Positions 16,462-24,483 of a stretch of DNA of 52,575 nt are shown here, piece by piece (position 1 is the stretch's first letter; the number at the start of each line of letters is the position of its first letter). The translations under genes were made by a program, and so were the position numbers. Location: NCBI GenBank assembly GCA_034431435.1, contig DAOUDG010000034.1, positions 1 through 52,575 on the forward strand, written 5' to 3'. Origin of the DNA: JAHCIE01 sp034431435. Lineage in GTDB: Bacteria > Chloroflexota > Anaerolineae > Epilineales > JAHCIE01. The notes beneath the pieces were generated by a model that did no database searches, was not told the DNA's origin, and saw nothing but the letters and a program-made list of their open reading frames with translations.

Positions 16462-17084
16462 GAGCCTTCTTCCGGATCGCGGCCCACCCCATAGGCGATG
16501 GCCAGGGCCAGGAGCAGGCTGACCGTCGCCAGCCCCCCCAGAACCAGCGGTGAGGTGTCAAGGCCGCTGTAGAAGACCTCGAAGCCGTTCTGCACTGTCA
16601 GCAGGCCCAGGCCCGCCGCAAAGGTGGCGCGGCCAAGCACCACCAGCACCAGGCCCATCGCCGCCAGCCAGGCCGCCGGGGCGAGGGTGATGTTAGACCC
16701 CTCGAATCCCGCCTGGCTCAGCCCCGTGCCGAGCAGCCCCGCCCCGATGACCGCCACCGCCACGGCGCGGAACAGCAAATCGTTGATGGTGGGGTTCCAC
16801 ACCAGGGAGCGCCGCGCGGAGTCAGTGATGAAGCCCTCGCCACCAGGGTGGTGCTCGGCGGCGCGCGCAGCGACGTAGAGGATAGCGCACACGATTGCCC
16901 CAACGACGACATTGACCGCCGCCACCTGAAGCGCGACGAAGCGCGCCAGCAGTGCGCCGACGATCAGATATTGCGCCAGGAGGGCCAGCACGGCGATGCG
17001 CCAGTCAGCGGCGATAGCCAGGACCGCCGTACAGGCCACGATGCCCAGGAAGAGTAGGGCCGGACTGAGAAGAGTCTCCATCAT
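16458..17084 (-). CDS. HyfE/NuoK-like membrane subunit
   Basis: Small polytopic membrane protein, 208 residues, about six helices. The C-terminal part (RATFAAGLGLLTVQNGFEVF) resembles the NuoK / HyfE / MnhC type of small subunit that sits beside antiporter-like subunits; the N-terminal half has helices at about 8-30, 35-55 and 58-75. Both ends overlap neighbours by four bases (ATGA with the 560-residue gene, GTGA with the 448-residue gene), strong evidence for coupled translation and equal stoichiometry of all three. Assignment to the HyfE type rests on size, topology and neighbours more than on a diagnostic motif. Confidence 0.6.
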   Translation of the reverse strand: MMETLLSPALLFLGIVACTAVLAIAADWRIAVLALLAQYLIVGALLARFVALQVAAVNVVVGAIVCAILYVAARAAEHHPGGEGFITDSARRSLVWNPTINDLLFRAVAVAVIGAGLLGTGLSQAGFEGSNITLAPAAWLAAMGLVLVVLGRATFAAGLGLLTVQNGFEVFYSGLDTSPLVLGGLATVSLLLALAIAYGVGRDPEEGS

Positions 17085-18763
17085 GATTGCGCCAGGAGGG
17101 CGAGGGCCAGGATGAAGGCGAAGATGACCAGCATCCCCACGTAGCGCTCACCCGCGCCAAGATTCGCCAGGGTCTGGAACAGGCCCAGGCCCGTCCGCAC
17201 CGGCCGCCAGCGCCGTCGATACAGCCATTCCAGCGAGAGCAGGGCGGTCAGATCGCGGACGGTGCGCGAGTCGGGCGGCAGCTGCGCCCGAACCCGGCTC
17301 AGCCCCAGGCCCGCCAGCCACGCGCCCAGGAGCAGGGCGACGATGAATATCCCCACATCGGATGGCGTACCGCGCACGCCGTCGGCGATGACGCTCAACC
17401 CCACCGGGCCGCTGGCAATCTCAGCCGCCGGCGCGATGAGCGCGGGCGCGACGCCTGTGGCAACAATGACGATGGCGAGCAAAGAGATACCCAGCAACGT
17501 GTCGCGTACCGCCGCCGAGCTGGCCGCGACCTGCGCCTGTCGCATCCCCCACAGGTCGCGCGCGATGAGCCACACAGGGGCGGCGGCGACGGCGGCCGCG
17601 AGTACCGTGAACACCAGCGCCAATAGCGCGCTCGCTTCGAGGTCGGCGCGCAGCGTCCCCCACCGATACAGGAACCCGACTGTTGGAGGGAGGCCCCACA
17701 CGCTCATCAGCCCCACCACTACCACGACCTGGGTCCACCCCCGCTGGGCCGCGCTCATCGCGGTTCCCAGCAGCGGCTCGCCCAGGAAGAGCATGGCGAC
17801 CGCGAGAATCAGTCCTATGCTGCCGAAGAGCGCCAGCGCACCAACCTCGACCTGGCCCGAGGCCAGCCCCAGGAGGAGGCTAGATGCGGCGTAGACCGCC
17901 AGCCACGCCAATGCCTCGCCACGACTCGAGGCCAGCCAGGCCATGCCAGCGGCGGCCAATGTCGCCAGTCCAAGGACCAGGGACCAGCCCCAGCCCTCAA
18001 TCGGCGCGCCGCCCGCCACCGAGGCCGCTCGCGCCACCAGATAGGCTCCCGCCGTCAGGGGCAGGAAGCGTAGCAGAGTCGCGGCGCGACTCGCTCCCCC
18101 GGTCGGGATGTTGCGCTGGAATGGGTACGCGCCCAGGCGCAGCCAGGCGGCCGCCGTCAGGAGCGCGGCGGGCAAGCCGGCCATCGTGCCTACCGTCCAG
18201 ACCTGATTAGCGAGATCCGCCCGAAATCCGGCGGCCGTGACTCCAGCCATGAAAACCAGCAGTGCGCCGATGTAGTTGAAGGCCAGGGCCTGGATACGTA
18301 CCGGGCGCGGTGCGGGGGGCTGCAGGAAGCGCAGGGCAGCCAGGATGGTCATATCCATCAGAACCCACGTCAGGGCCAGCGTCGCGGCGTTGCCCGCCAG
18401 CGCGAACGCTACGGCCGCTGCCGCCATCCACAGCGTGATATCGACTGGCAGGAGGTCGTCGCCTGCGCTGCCCAGCCGGCCCGCCAGGCTGGCGGCGATG
18501 ATGACGAGCGCGATGATCGCTACGAAGAGAAGCGCCAGCGGGTCCGCAGCCAGCGTCAGCGGGCTGCCGCCCGGCGCGCCGGCCGTCCACGCCGACAGGA
18601 CGACTGTTTGACCCCTCTGGCCGGCAAGGAGGGCTGCCAGAGCCAGCGCCACCCCACCGGCGGCCGGCGGCAGCCAGCGCACGAGGCGAGACCGTCGTGG
18701 TTGCAGGAGCGGCCAGGCCGCCGCGGCCGCCACAAACACGCCGATCAGGAGCAGAGCGAGCAT
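17081..18763 (-). CDS. NuoL/HyfB-like antiporter-type membrane subunit
   Basis: Polytopic membrane protein, 560 residues with about 15 helices, first of the antiporter-like trio. The family core is recognisable at AAWLRLGAYPFQRNIPTGG...LPLTAGAYLVARAA, matching the NuoL region GKSAQLPLQTWL...VTAGVYLI. At the position of the channel lysine there is Arg, and the downstream NuoL His is replaced by Arg in LLRFLPLTAG. The C-terminal ~90 residues (RTVRDLTALLSLEWLYRRRW...) resemble the amphipathic helix plus anchor extension of such subunits. It starts 10 bases after the MBL gene stop. The proton or cation function is inferred, and the changed residues make it uncertain. Confidence 0.72.
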   Translation of the reverse strand: MLALLLIGVFVAAAAAWPLLQPRRSRLVRWLPPAAGGVALALAALLAGQRGQTVVLSAWTAGAPGGSPLTLAADPLALLFVAIIALVIIAASLAGRLGSAGDDLLPVDITLWMAAAAVAFALAGNAATLALTWVLMDMTILAALRFLQPPAPRPVRIQALAFNYIGALLVFMAGVTAAGFRADLANQVWTVGTMAGLPAALLTAAAWLRLGAYPFQRNIPTGGASRAATLLRFLPLTAGAYLVARAASVAGGAPIEGWGWSLVLGLATLAAAGMAWLASSRGEALAWLAVYAASSLLLGLASGQVEVGALALFGSIGLILAVAMLFLGEPLLGTAMSAAQRGWTQVVVVVGLMSVWGLPPTVGFLYRWGTLRADLEASALLALVFTVLAAAVAAAPVWLIARDLWGMRQAQVAASSAAVRDTLLGISLLAIVIVATGVAPALIAPAAEIASGPVGLSVIADGVRGTPSDVGIFIVALLLGAWLAGLGLSRVRAQLPPDSRTVRDLTALLSLEWLYRRRWRPVRTGLGLFQTLANLGAGERYVGMLVIFAFILALALLAQS

Positions 18764-18773
18764 CGCATCCGTC

Positions 18774-19574
18774 TCAGGGGACCGCCAGAGCGTCGAGGGC
18801 GCGAATCATATTGAGCTTCGACAGATGGCCTCGCGATACGTGCGTCATCATTCCCTCGGGGCCGAGCAAGGCGTCCCGAATCGCGCCCAGCGATTGCCCG
18901 CCTGCCTTGCGGCGCCGTATCTCGGCGCGCAACTCATCCCAGTACGCCAGCTTGCGCGCGATGGCCGCCGCCGGATCTTCGATGACGCCCGCGTGTCCGC
19001 AAAACAATACGGTGGGGTGACGAGCCGCCACGCAGCGCAGCGACTCAATAAGCGTGGCGAGGTTTTCATCGACGCGCAGGTACTTGGCCCGCTCGTGAAT
19101 GAAGAGGTCGCCGCCAAAGACCCAGCCCCGCGTCGGCTCGACCAGCACGGTGTGGTCGGGGCTGTGGCCGGGCGTGGGCGCCACCTCAAAGGCGTACCGC
19201 TCGGTCGCGACGTGACTCACCGCTCGCGCTGGTGTCCCCCGCGCCTGGCCCCAGCTGAACTGACGATAGAGATGGATGGGCGGTGGCGACAACACATAGG
19301 CCACCGTCGCAGCCCCCGCCTGCACCGTGAGGCCCAGGGCGTCGTATAGGGCGCGGTTACCGCCCGTGTGGTCTTCATGCTGATGGGTGCAGTACACTTG
19401 CCGCACGCACTCATCGCGGGCGACAGCCACCATTTCGCGGCGGGTCCGGTAGGGGCCAGTGTCGATGAGCAACCCATCCACCACGTACACGCTAACCCAG
19501 AATACTGGCCGACCAACAAGGCTGCGGCTCAAGCTCACCCGAGTGACCGGCCCCCAGGGCTGGACACGGACCAT
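18774..19574 (-). CDS. Metallo-beta-lactamase-fold hydrolase
   Basis: A 266-residue MBL-fold protein, probably cytoplasmic. Metal-binding motifs: THQHEDHTGG (HxHxDH), then PTPGHSPDHTVL (third His) and FGGDLFIH (Asp), with a final FCGHAGVIED His. The helical C-terminus is of the glyoxalase II / hydrolase type rather than nuclease type. The substrate is unknown; thioester or ester hydrolysis is typical. The ATG at 19574 was chosen as the start that includes the first strand. It is the promoter-proximal gene of the antiporter-like unit, with a strong promoter ~90 bases upstream. Confidence 0.85.
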   Translation of the reverse strand: MVRVQPWGPVTRVSLSRSLVGRPVFWVSVYVVDGLLIDTGPYRTRREMVAVARDECVRQVYCTHQHEDHTGGNRALYDALGLTVQAGAATVAYVLSPPPIHLYRQFSWGQARGTPARAVSHVATERYAFEVAPTPGHSPDHTVLVEPTRGWVFGGDLFIHERAKYLRVDENLATLIESLRCVAARHPTVLFCGHAGVIEDPAAAIARKLAYWDELRAEIRRRKAGGQSLGAIRDALLGPEGMMTHVSRGHLSKLNMIRALDALAVP

Positions 19575-19662
19575 GATTCATTGGCACCGTTTTGTTGACG
19601 ACGGCGAGACGCAGGCTTCGCCGTGACGCGCCGCGTCTCAATGGCGGACGGCGCACGGGCGA

Positions 19663-19691
19663 AGTATAGGCGTCGCCGCCAGTTGCGTCAA
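19663..19691 (-). promoter_or_regulatory. Sigma70 promoter for MBL-antiporter operon
   Basis: Minus strand TTGACG (19691-19686), 17 bases, TATACT (19668-19663). It would drive the MBL gene and the three membrane-subunit genes. Its -35 overlaps the -35 of the divergent promoter for the APH-like gene. Confidence 0.75.
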
Positions 19692-19711
19692 CGTTTGAAC
19701 CCGTGTAAGCT
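19683..19711 (+). promoter_or_regulatory. Candidate promoter for APH-like gene
   Basis: TTGCGT at 19683-19688, 17 bases, TAAGCT at 19706-19711. The same pair of hexamers with the same spacing occurs upstream of 49073. The -35 overlaps the -35 of the divergent promoter by three bases. Confidence 0.45.
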
Positions 19712-19731
19712 TAGGGACCACGGAGGCTACT

Positions 19732-20859
19732 ATGACTGCCCCTCACCACGGCCCGATGGTCATCTCACGCGCTGGCTACGCCGCCCTGATGCGCGTCCTG
19801 CTAGAGCAGGACGATCTACGAATCACGGATATCGACAGCCAGCCGGTAGCCGTGGGTGGCCCCTCCGAGAATCGCTTCTATCGCGTCCGACTTACTGCCG
19901 TGGGCGAGGCGGGCGAGGCTCGCATGAACGTGCTGCTCAAGGTCTTCCCCGAGCCGACCTGGATGGAGACCTGGAATCCGCGCCTCGACGGCCCGACCGA
20001 AGTGGTGGCCCTGGAAAGCGACCTGCTGTCCAGCCTGCCGGAAGGCATTGTCGATCCGACCATCGCCAGCGCCAGGGCGCGCGAAGGCAAGCCCGCCTGG
20101 ACAATGGCGAGCGACGTCATTGCCGATCTGGGGCAGGCAGGGGGCATCGACGGCATGGACGGCGGAGACCTCAAGCTGGTGCTGCTGCGCCTGGCCGAGT
20201 GGCATGCGTTGCACTGGGCGGCGCGCGAAGTCCTCGATTTCGTCTACCCCTGGCTCACGCGCCAGGCCGAGTGGCTCAAGGCGTCGGCGCACGTATACGC
20301 AGGCGCACTGCGCGACGTGGCGGCGCCCGATCCGGCCGCCGACCGTCTCGCCGCCGCCTATCCCCAGGCCGGTCAGGCGCTGCGCGGCCTTTTCGCCACC
20401 CTCTCCCCCGCCGATCGCGATAGCCTGACGCAGTTGCTGAACTCCCCCACCTCGCTGGTCGAGCGACTGGCCGCCCCACCCGTGACAGTCATCCACGGCG
20501 CGCCTACGATCGACCACATCGCCGTGAGCGAGGGGCGGCTGGTTCTGGTGGAATGGGAGACACTGCAGGTGGGATCGTCCAGCTGGGACGTGTGGGCCTT
20601 TCTGACGAGCCTGCCCGAGTCAACCCTCTCGACCACCGAGGCGCTCGACTTCTACCTTCAGGCTCTGGAAGGCATCGTCGGTCCCGTGGACCGGCCGGCG
20701 TGGGAGGACAGCTATCGCCTCGCGCCCGTGGCCGCCTTTGTGCTCGGGGACCTGGGGCAGGCGGCGCGCGCCATGCCCCGCAACGGTCCATCGCCCGGCC
20801 TGGTGGCCCGCGCGACCGAGGCGGCGCGCCTCAGCCGTGAGTTAGGGTTGGTGGAATAG
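19732..20859 (+). CDS. APH-fold phosphotransferase-like protein lacking catalytic Asp
   Basis: A 375-residue protein with the aminoglycoside/choline phosphotransferase fold. The N-lobe spans about 1-120 and the C-lobe is helical. The Brenner-type loop, normally HGDxxxxN, reads VIHGAPTIDH, so the catalytic Asp is Ala and the metal-binding Asn is His. The downstream IDWE/DFG equivalent reads LVEWETLQVG, with Asp changed to Glu, while the trailing SWDVW (usually YDLA) is kept. All three changes together suggest a pseudokinase that binds a small molecule or protein, or a much altered enzyme. The ATG at 19732 has CGGAGG just upstream. It converges with the next gene on a 19-bp palindrome. Confidence 0.72.
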   Translation: MTAPHHGPMVISRAGYAALMRVLLEQDDLRITDIDSQPVAVGGPSENRFYRVRLTAVGEAGEARMNVLLKVFPEPTWMETWNPRLDGPTEVVALESDLLSSLPEGIVDPTIASARAREGKPAWTMASDVIADLGQAGGIDGMDGGDLKLVLLRLAEWHALHWAAREVLDFVYPWLTRQAEWLKASAHVYAGALRDVAAPDPAADRLAAAYPQAGQALRGLFATLSPADRDSLTQLLNSPTSLVERLAAPPVTVIHGAPTIDHIAVSEGRLVLVEWETLQVGSSSWDVWAFLTSLPESTLSTTEALDFYLQALEGIVGPVDRPAWEDSYRLAPVAAFVLGDLGQAARAMPRNGPSPGLVARATEAARLSRELGLVE

Positions 20860-20871
20860 CCGGGCTATTCC
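20853..20871. terminator. Palindrome carrying both stop codons of convergent genes
   Basis: GGAATAGCC at 20853-20861, one central base, GGCTATTCC at 20863-20871. The TAG of the plus-strand gene and the TAG of the minus-strand gene are the two symmetric TAG triplets. It may act as a compact bidirectional terminator. Confidence 0.5.
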
Positions 20872-21737
20872 TTCGCCTTCGTGGACGACGTTCCGTCGTC
20901 CTTCGGCGTGCTCTTGATTCGGGTCGGCCGCGTGTAACGCGAGCGCCCCGCTGAGGCGGACCGTGTCGGCACGCCGCTACCGGCTGGCCGGGCGGTACGG
21001 CTGGTCGACGTCTCGGTAACCTCACTGCCGGCCATGCCGTCGAGGGCTACCTCCAGGCGGCGATAGGTGGCGTCGCTAATGCGGCGTGCGCCGCCGCTCA
21101 AGTCGCGGAACCTGGCGCGCAGGTCGTCGGGCAAGGCAATCAGGTCGCCGCAATTGTCGAGCTTGATAATGGCGCGTGGGCTGGACAGGACAATCAGCCC
21201 GTCTACTGGGACCTCGGCGTCCGGCTCCGCCTGCCGGGCCGTCTCGCGCACCCGGCCGATGAGCTTCTCTAGCTCCTGCGGCGGGTTGCCCAACCGTTCG
21301 CGGGTGAAGCTGCCCAACCACTGGAAGATGCTGATCTTGTTGCGCCACTTGCCGTCCTTGCACTCGATGGTCCCGTCCTGCTTCTTGACCAGGAAGACCG
21401 TCAGGCCGGCGGGCGACAGTAGCAACTGCTCGGCCGGCGGGACGGCAAAGGAATACAGTTTGTGCTTCACGTCCAGCGACTTGAGGCTCTCTTCCAGGGT
21501 GACATCCGCGCGGGGCCGATTGGGCAGCGAGATCCAGCGGTCAGCCAGGTAGACGCCCGCCGACGCGCATAGCATGCCTATTACCAGGGCCAGCCACGAG
21601 CCGGTCTGCGCCACGGGATTGGCCTGATTGAGCGACAGCACGAAGCCTACGACCAGGGCGGCCAGGCCAAGCGGCAGAATCAGCCGCGCCCAACGACTAC
21701 GACTCTTGATGAGCTTCTCGTTCTTGACGATGCGCAT
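20865..21737 (-). CDS. Conserved-looking membrane protein of unknown function
   Basis: A 290-residue protein I do not recognise. A basic N-terminus is followed by two close helices (about 18-36 and 46-66), then a cytoplasmic alpha/beta-looking domain to about residue 235, with strands such as HKLYSFAVPPAEQLLLSPAG and DGLIVLSSPRAIIKLDN. The order strand-acid-strand-Lys (LTVFLVKKQDGTIECKDGKWR) recalls NERD-type or restriction-endonuclease-like nucleases, but no catalytic set is clear. The last ~50 residues are a low-complexity Ser/Thr/Arg/Pro tail. It starts nine bases after the plsX stop and is likely co-transcribed with it, which hints at a membrane role. Confidence 0.65.
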   Translation of the reverse strand: MRIVKNEKLIKSRSRWARLILPLGLAALVVGFVLSLNQANPVAQTGSWLALVIGMLCASAGVYLADRWISLPNRPRADVTLEESLKSLDVKHKLYSFAVPPAEQLLLSPAGLTVFLVKKQDGTIECKDGKWRNKISIFQWLGSFTRERLGNPPQELEKLIGRVRETARQAEPDAEVPVDGLIVLSSPRAIIKLDNCGDLIALPDDLRARFRDLSGGARRISDATYRRLEVALDGMAGSEVTETSTSRTARPAGSGVPTRSASAGRSRYTRPTRIKSTPKDDGTSSTKAKE

Positions 21738-21746
21738 GCAGCCCCC

Positions 21747-22757
21747 TCAGGCCGGCACGGCCGGCGCAGCGGCCGCCGTCACACCCGTGGCAATCTCGGC
21801 AACGATGTTCTTCTCGACCGCCTGGCGCGCCGTGCGAATCGCGTTGCGCACGGCGTAGGCCTTCGCGCGCCCGTGGCCGATGATGACCACGCCATTGACG
21901 CCTAGCAGGGGTGCGCCGCCGTGCTCGCTGTCGTCCAGGCGCGCGGCCACGCGGTCGAAGGCGCGTTTCGCCATTAGCCCGCCCACCGCCGACACGGGAT
22001 CGCGCTTGATCTCCTCGCGAATCACATCCCGCATCATCTTGGCGATCGCCTCGGCGAACTTGAGAATGATATTGCCCGTGAAGCCGTCGGTCACCACCAC
22101 GTCGGCGGCGTGGCCGAGCATGACATCCTTGCCCTCGACATTGCCGACGAAATGGAGCGGGCTGGCCTTGAACAGGGCGTGCGCCTCCTGGACGAGTTGA
22201 TTGCCTTTGGTCTCCTCCTCGCCGTTGGACACCAGCCCCACCCGCGGCCGGGTGACGCCCAACACGCGCTCGGCGTAGACGCTGCCCATCATGCCGAACT
22301 GCACCAGCCAGTCGGGCCGCACGTCGGCGTTGGCGCCCATATCGAGCATGACCGCCCAGCCGTCCTTGACCGGGAACAGGGCGGCCAGGGCCGGCCGCTG
22401 CACGCCCTTGATGCGCCCCAGGTTGAACAGCGCGGCAGCCAGCGCGCCGCCGGTGTTGCCCATCGACACGAAGGCGTCGGCCTCGCCGGCCTTGACGAGC
22501 TTCATGCCCACCACCATTGACGAGTCGGGCTTGTTCTTGACGGCGTTGGCAGGATGCTCATCCATGTCGATGACGTCGCTGGCGTGAACGATGCGGATCG
22601 CGGGCAGGCGGGCATTGTCGCCCAGCGCCGCCTTGACCTCCGCCTCACGCCCGACCAGAATGATCTCACCGCCAAAGTCGCGCGCCGCCTGCACCGCGCC
22701 ACTCACAATCTCGCCGGGCGCGTAGTCGCCCCCCATCGCGTCGACAACAATGCGCAC
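21747..22757 (-). CDS. plsX: Phosphate acyltransferase PlsX
   Basis: Enzyme converting acyl-ACP and phosphate to acyl-phosphate, the first step of the PlsX/PlsY route to phosphatidic acid; peripheral to the inner membrane. 336 residues, normal length. Diagnostic text: RIVVDAMGGDYAPGEIVSGA at the N-terminus, MSVGNTGG-type loop (VSMGNTGGALAAAL), ALAALFPV, VLDMGANADVRP and the C-terminal GFTGNIILKFAEA. The start is GTG at 22757 with GGGGAGGA a few bases upstream. It has its own -10 box at 22785-22790 and lies downstream of holA. Confidence 0.96.
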   Translation of the reverse strand: MRIVVDAMGGDYAPGEIVSGAVQAARDFGGEIILVGREAEVKAALGDNARLPAIRIVHASDVIDMDEHPANAVKNKPDSSMVVGMKLVKAGEADAFVSMGNTGGALAAALFNLGRIKGVQRPALAALFPVKDGWAVMLDMGANADVRPDWLVQFGMMGSVYAERVLGVTRPRVGLVSNGEEETKGNQLVQEAHALFKASPLHFVGNVEGKDVMLGHAADVVVTDGFTGNIILKFAEAIAKMMRDVIREEIKRDPVSAVGGLMAKRAFDRVAARLDDSEHGGAPLLGVNGVVIIGHGRAKAYAVRNAIRTARQAVEKNIVAEIATGVTAAAAPAVPA

Positions 22758-22784
22758 GGGTTCCTCCCCAAACAGTATCCCGCA

Positions 22785-22813
22785 ATTATACCCTCGGCGG
22801 CCGGCCGACGGAA
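22785..22813 (-). promoter_or_regulatory. Promoter for plsX
   Basis: Minus strand TATAAT at 22790-22785 with a weak TTCCGT -35 at 22813-22808, 17-base spacer, ~28 bases upstream of the GTG start. Confidence 0.55.
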
Positions 22814-22829
22814 ACCAGACCGTCCTCGC

Positions 22830-23867
22830 TCAAGGGCGCGCGGGCTGGCCGCGGGTGAGGCTGACCAGAAGCAGGTCGAGTTCCAGCGTCGGGTTCGCGC
22901 CCGACGACTTGAGAGCCAGGTCAGCGGCCAGCAGCCGGCGCAGGATGGCCTCCAGATGGGGCGCGGTGAAGCGCTGCGCCTGACGCAGCCCCTTCTCGAC
23001 GACGAACGGGGGCAGGCCGAGCTGCGATGCAAGCTCTGCATTCGACAGGTTCGCCGCCTTCAGCAGGCGCAGTTGCAGCAGAATGCGGAACTGGCGCGTG
23101 ATCATGAATAACAGGTACAGTGGCGCTTCACCCGCGTCAAGCAACTCGTGCAGGCGAGTCAGGGTCGCTGTCACGTCGCGGCTGCCCACGGCGTCCACCA
23201 GCTCGAAGATGCTCGCCTGCTGGGTCGCGGCCACCATCCGCCGCACGTCGGCCTCGCCGATGGCGCGTCCCGGTCCCACGTAGGTGATTAGCTTGTCGAG
23301 TTCGGTATCCAGGGCGCGCAGGTCGCCGCCGACGGTTTCCTCTAGCAGGCGAACCGCCAGGGGCTGAAGGGAGCCGCCCTTGCGGCGGGCGCGGTCGCGC
23401 AGCCAATCGCCGACCTCGCCGCGCCGGGCATTGAGGGGGTCGAAGGCCAGCACTCGCGCGCGGTCGCCCATGGCCTGCGCCGCCTTGAGCACGGCGTTGG
23501 TCCTGGCGACGGCCTTTGGTTCGACCAGAAGGAGATGGGTGGAGGTTGGCAGGTGCGGGAGATACTCGGCCAGGGCCGTAGCGAAAGCCTTGCCGCCTTC
23601 GGACGCTTCGGCGTCGCCGCTGGCGGCGCGCTCGGTCTTGCGCCCGCCACTCGCCAGGCGTGTCAGCAAGCCATCGACGATGACCAGGCGCGCGCCGAAG
23701 AAGGGCGCCACGTCGCAGGCCTGCGTCAATTCGGCGAGGGTGACGCGCTTGCCGTCGAGGCGCAGCGTGTTGAGGTCGCCAAAGGCGGGGTCGGTCAACT
23801 CGGCGCGCAGGCGGGCCAGCGCCTCCGCGCGGTCGAACTCGTTATCACCGTGGAGAAGGTAGAGCAT
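22830..23867 (-). CDS. holA: DNA polymerase III subunit delta
   Basis: Clamp-loader delta subunit that opens the beta clamp, 345 residues. It begins MLYLLHGDNEFDRAEALARL, the usual delta N-terminus with the degenerate P-loop region. The middle contains HLLLVEPKAVARTNAVLKAA, and the C-terminal collar shows LYLLFMITRQFRILLQLRLL and SQLGLPPFVVEKGLRQAQRF, all typical. The ATG at 23867 lies 7 bases after the previous stop. The frame stays open for another ~140 codons upstream, but that part is in the wrong frame of the neighbouring gene and has no delta similarity. Confidence 0.93.
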   Translation of the reverse strand: MLYLLHGDNEFDRAEALARLRAELTDPAFGDLNTLRLDGKRVTLAELTQACDVAPFFGARLVIVDGLLTRLASGGRKTERAASGDAEASEGGKAFATALAEYLPHLPTSTHLLLVEPKAVARTNAVLKAAQAMGDRARVLAFDPLNARRGEVGDWLRDRARRKGGSLQPLAVRLLEETVGGDLRALDTELDKLITYVGPGRAIGEADVRRMVAATQQASIFELVDAVGSRDVTATLTRLHELLDAGEAPLYLLFMITRQFRILLQLRLLKAANLSNAELASQLGLPPFVVEKGLRQAQRFTAPHLEAILRRLLAADLALKSSGANPTLELDLLLVSLTRGQPARP

Positions 23868-23874
23868 GCAAAGA

Positions 23875-24417
23875 CTACACGAGATCGGACGTTGCCCCGC
23901 CCGGCTTCGCCGTCCCAATCTCGACGCGATGGGCAACCATGCCGCGACCCTTGTGGCGCTTGACGGCCTTGAGGTACGCGCCGCCCATCTCGTGGGACGT
24001 AGTCCATTTCTCCTGGACCTTGGGGCCGAGGGGCTGAGCCAGGAGCAACCCGGCCGTCGCCGCCAGCACCATACCCGGCAACTTGGCAAGGCCGCTCTCG
24101 TCGCGACGGCCGCCGATGACGGCGGCGGCAGCGAAGCTCGACACGCCGGCCAGCACCCCCGCCACAACCAGATTCGTCCCGCAGCGCGGGTGAACGACCA
24201 GGCCATGCTCGCCGCCCCGCACGCGGGCCATCGCCTGCTCAACGGCGGGGGCGATGGCCTCGGTCGGCACGTCGCCCAGGATGAAGAAGCCACCGGCGTC
24301 GGCGCGGCCCGCCATACCGAGTTGGGGGAATTGCTCCGACAGGATATGAATCGTCGCGTGCTCGATGCCGTGATTACGGCGCGTCGCGCCCACCGGGCCC
24401 AGGTCTAACACACCCAT
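23875..24417 (-). CDS. Conserved membrane protein with HGIEHATIH motif
   Basis: A 180-residue protein of a family I associate with uncharacterised Chloroflexota/cyanobacterial proteins (possibly DUF6391; not verifiable here). Features: N-terminal RRNHGIEHATIHILSEQFP with two His and a Glu that could bind a metal; GRADAGGFFILGDVP; HPRCGTNLVVAGVLAG leading into two helices at about 106-130 and 138-152; and a basic C-terminus. The ATG at 24417 has AGGAGGAGG upstream. It ends 7 bases before holA, so the two are probably co-expressed. No function can be stated. Confidence 0.75.
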   Translation of the reverse strand: MGVLDLGPVGATRRNHGIEHATIHILSEQFPQLGMAGRADAGGFFILGDVPTEAIAPAVEQAMARVRGGEHGLVVHPRCGTNLVVAGVLAGVSSFAAAAVIGGRRDESGLAKLPGMVLAATAGLLLAQPLGPKVQEKWTTSHEMGGAYLKAVKRHKGRGMVAHRVEIGTAKPGGATSDLV

Positions 24418-24438
24418 ACTACCGCCTCCTCCTGAGTC

Positions 24439-24475
24439 GGCGAGACTCGTCAGGGCAGCCCTGACGAGTCTCGCC
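24439..24475 (-). terminator. Perfect 17-bp hairpin after the enolase operon
   Basis: GGCGAGACTCGTCAGGG at 24439-24455 pairs with 24459-24475, 3-base loop. It lies directly downstream of the CBM48 gene and upstream of the HGIEHATIH gene, both on the minus strand. No U-tract. Confidence 0.7.
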
Positions 24476-24483
24476 CTGCGTGC

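Noticed and set aside
23868..24293. N-terminal extension of holA
   Set aside because: The extra ~140 codons lie over the neighbouring gene in another frame and lack delta-subunit similarity; the ATG at 23867 gives the standard N-terminus.
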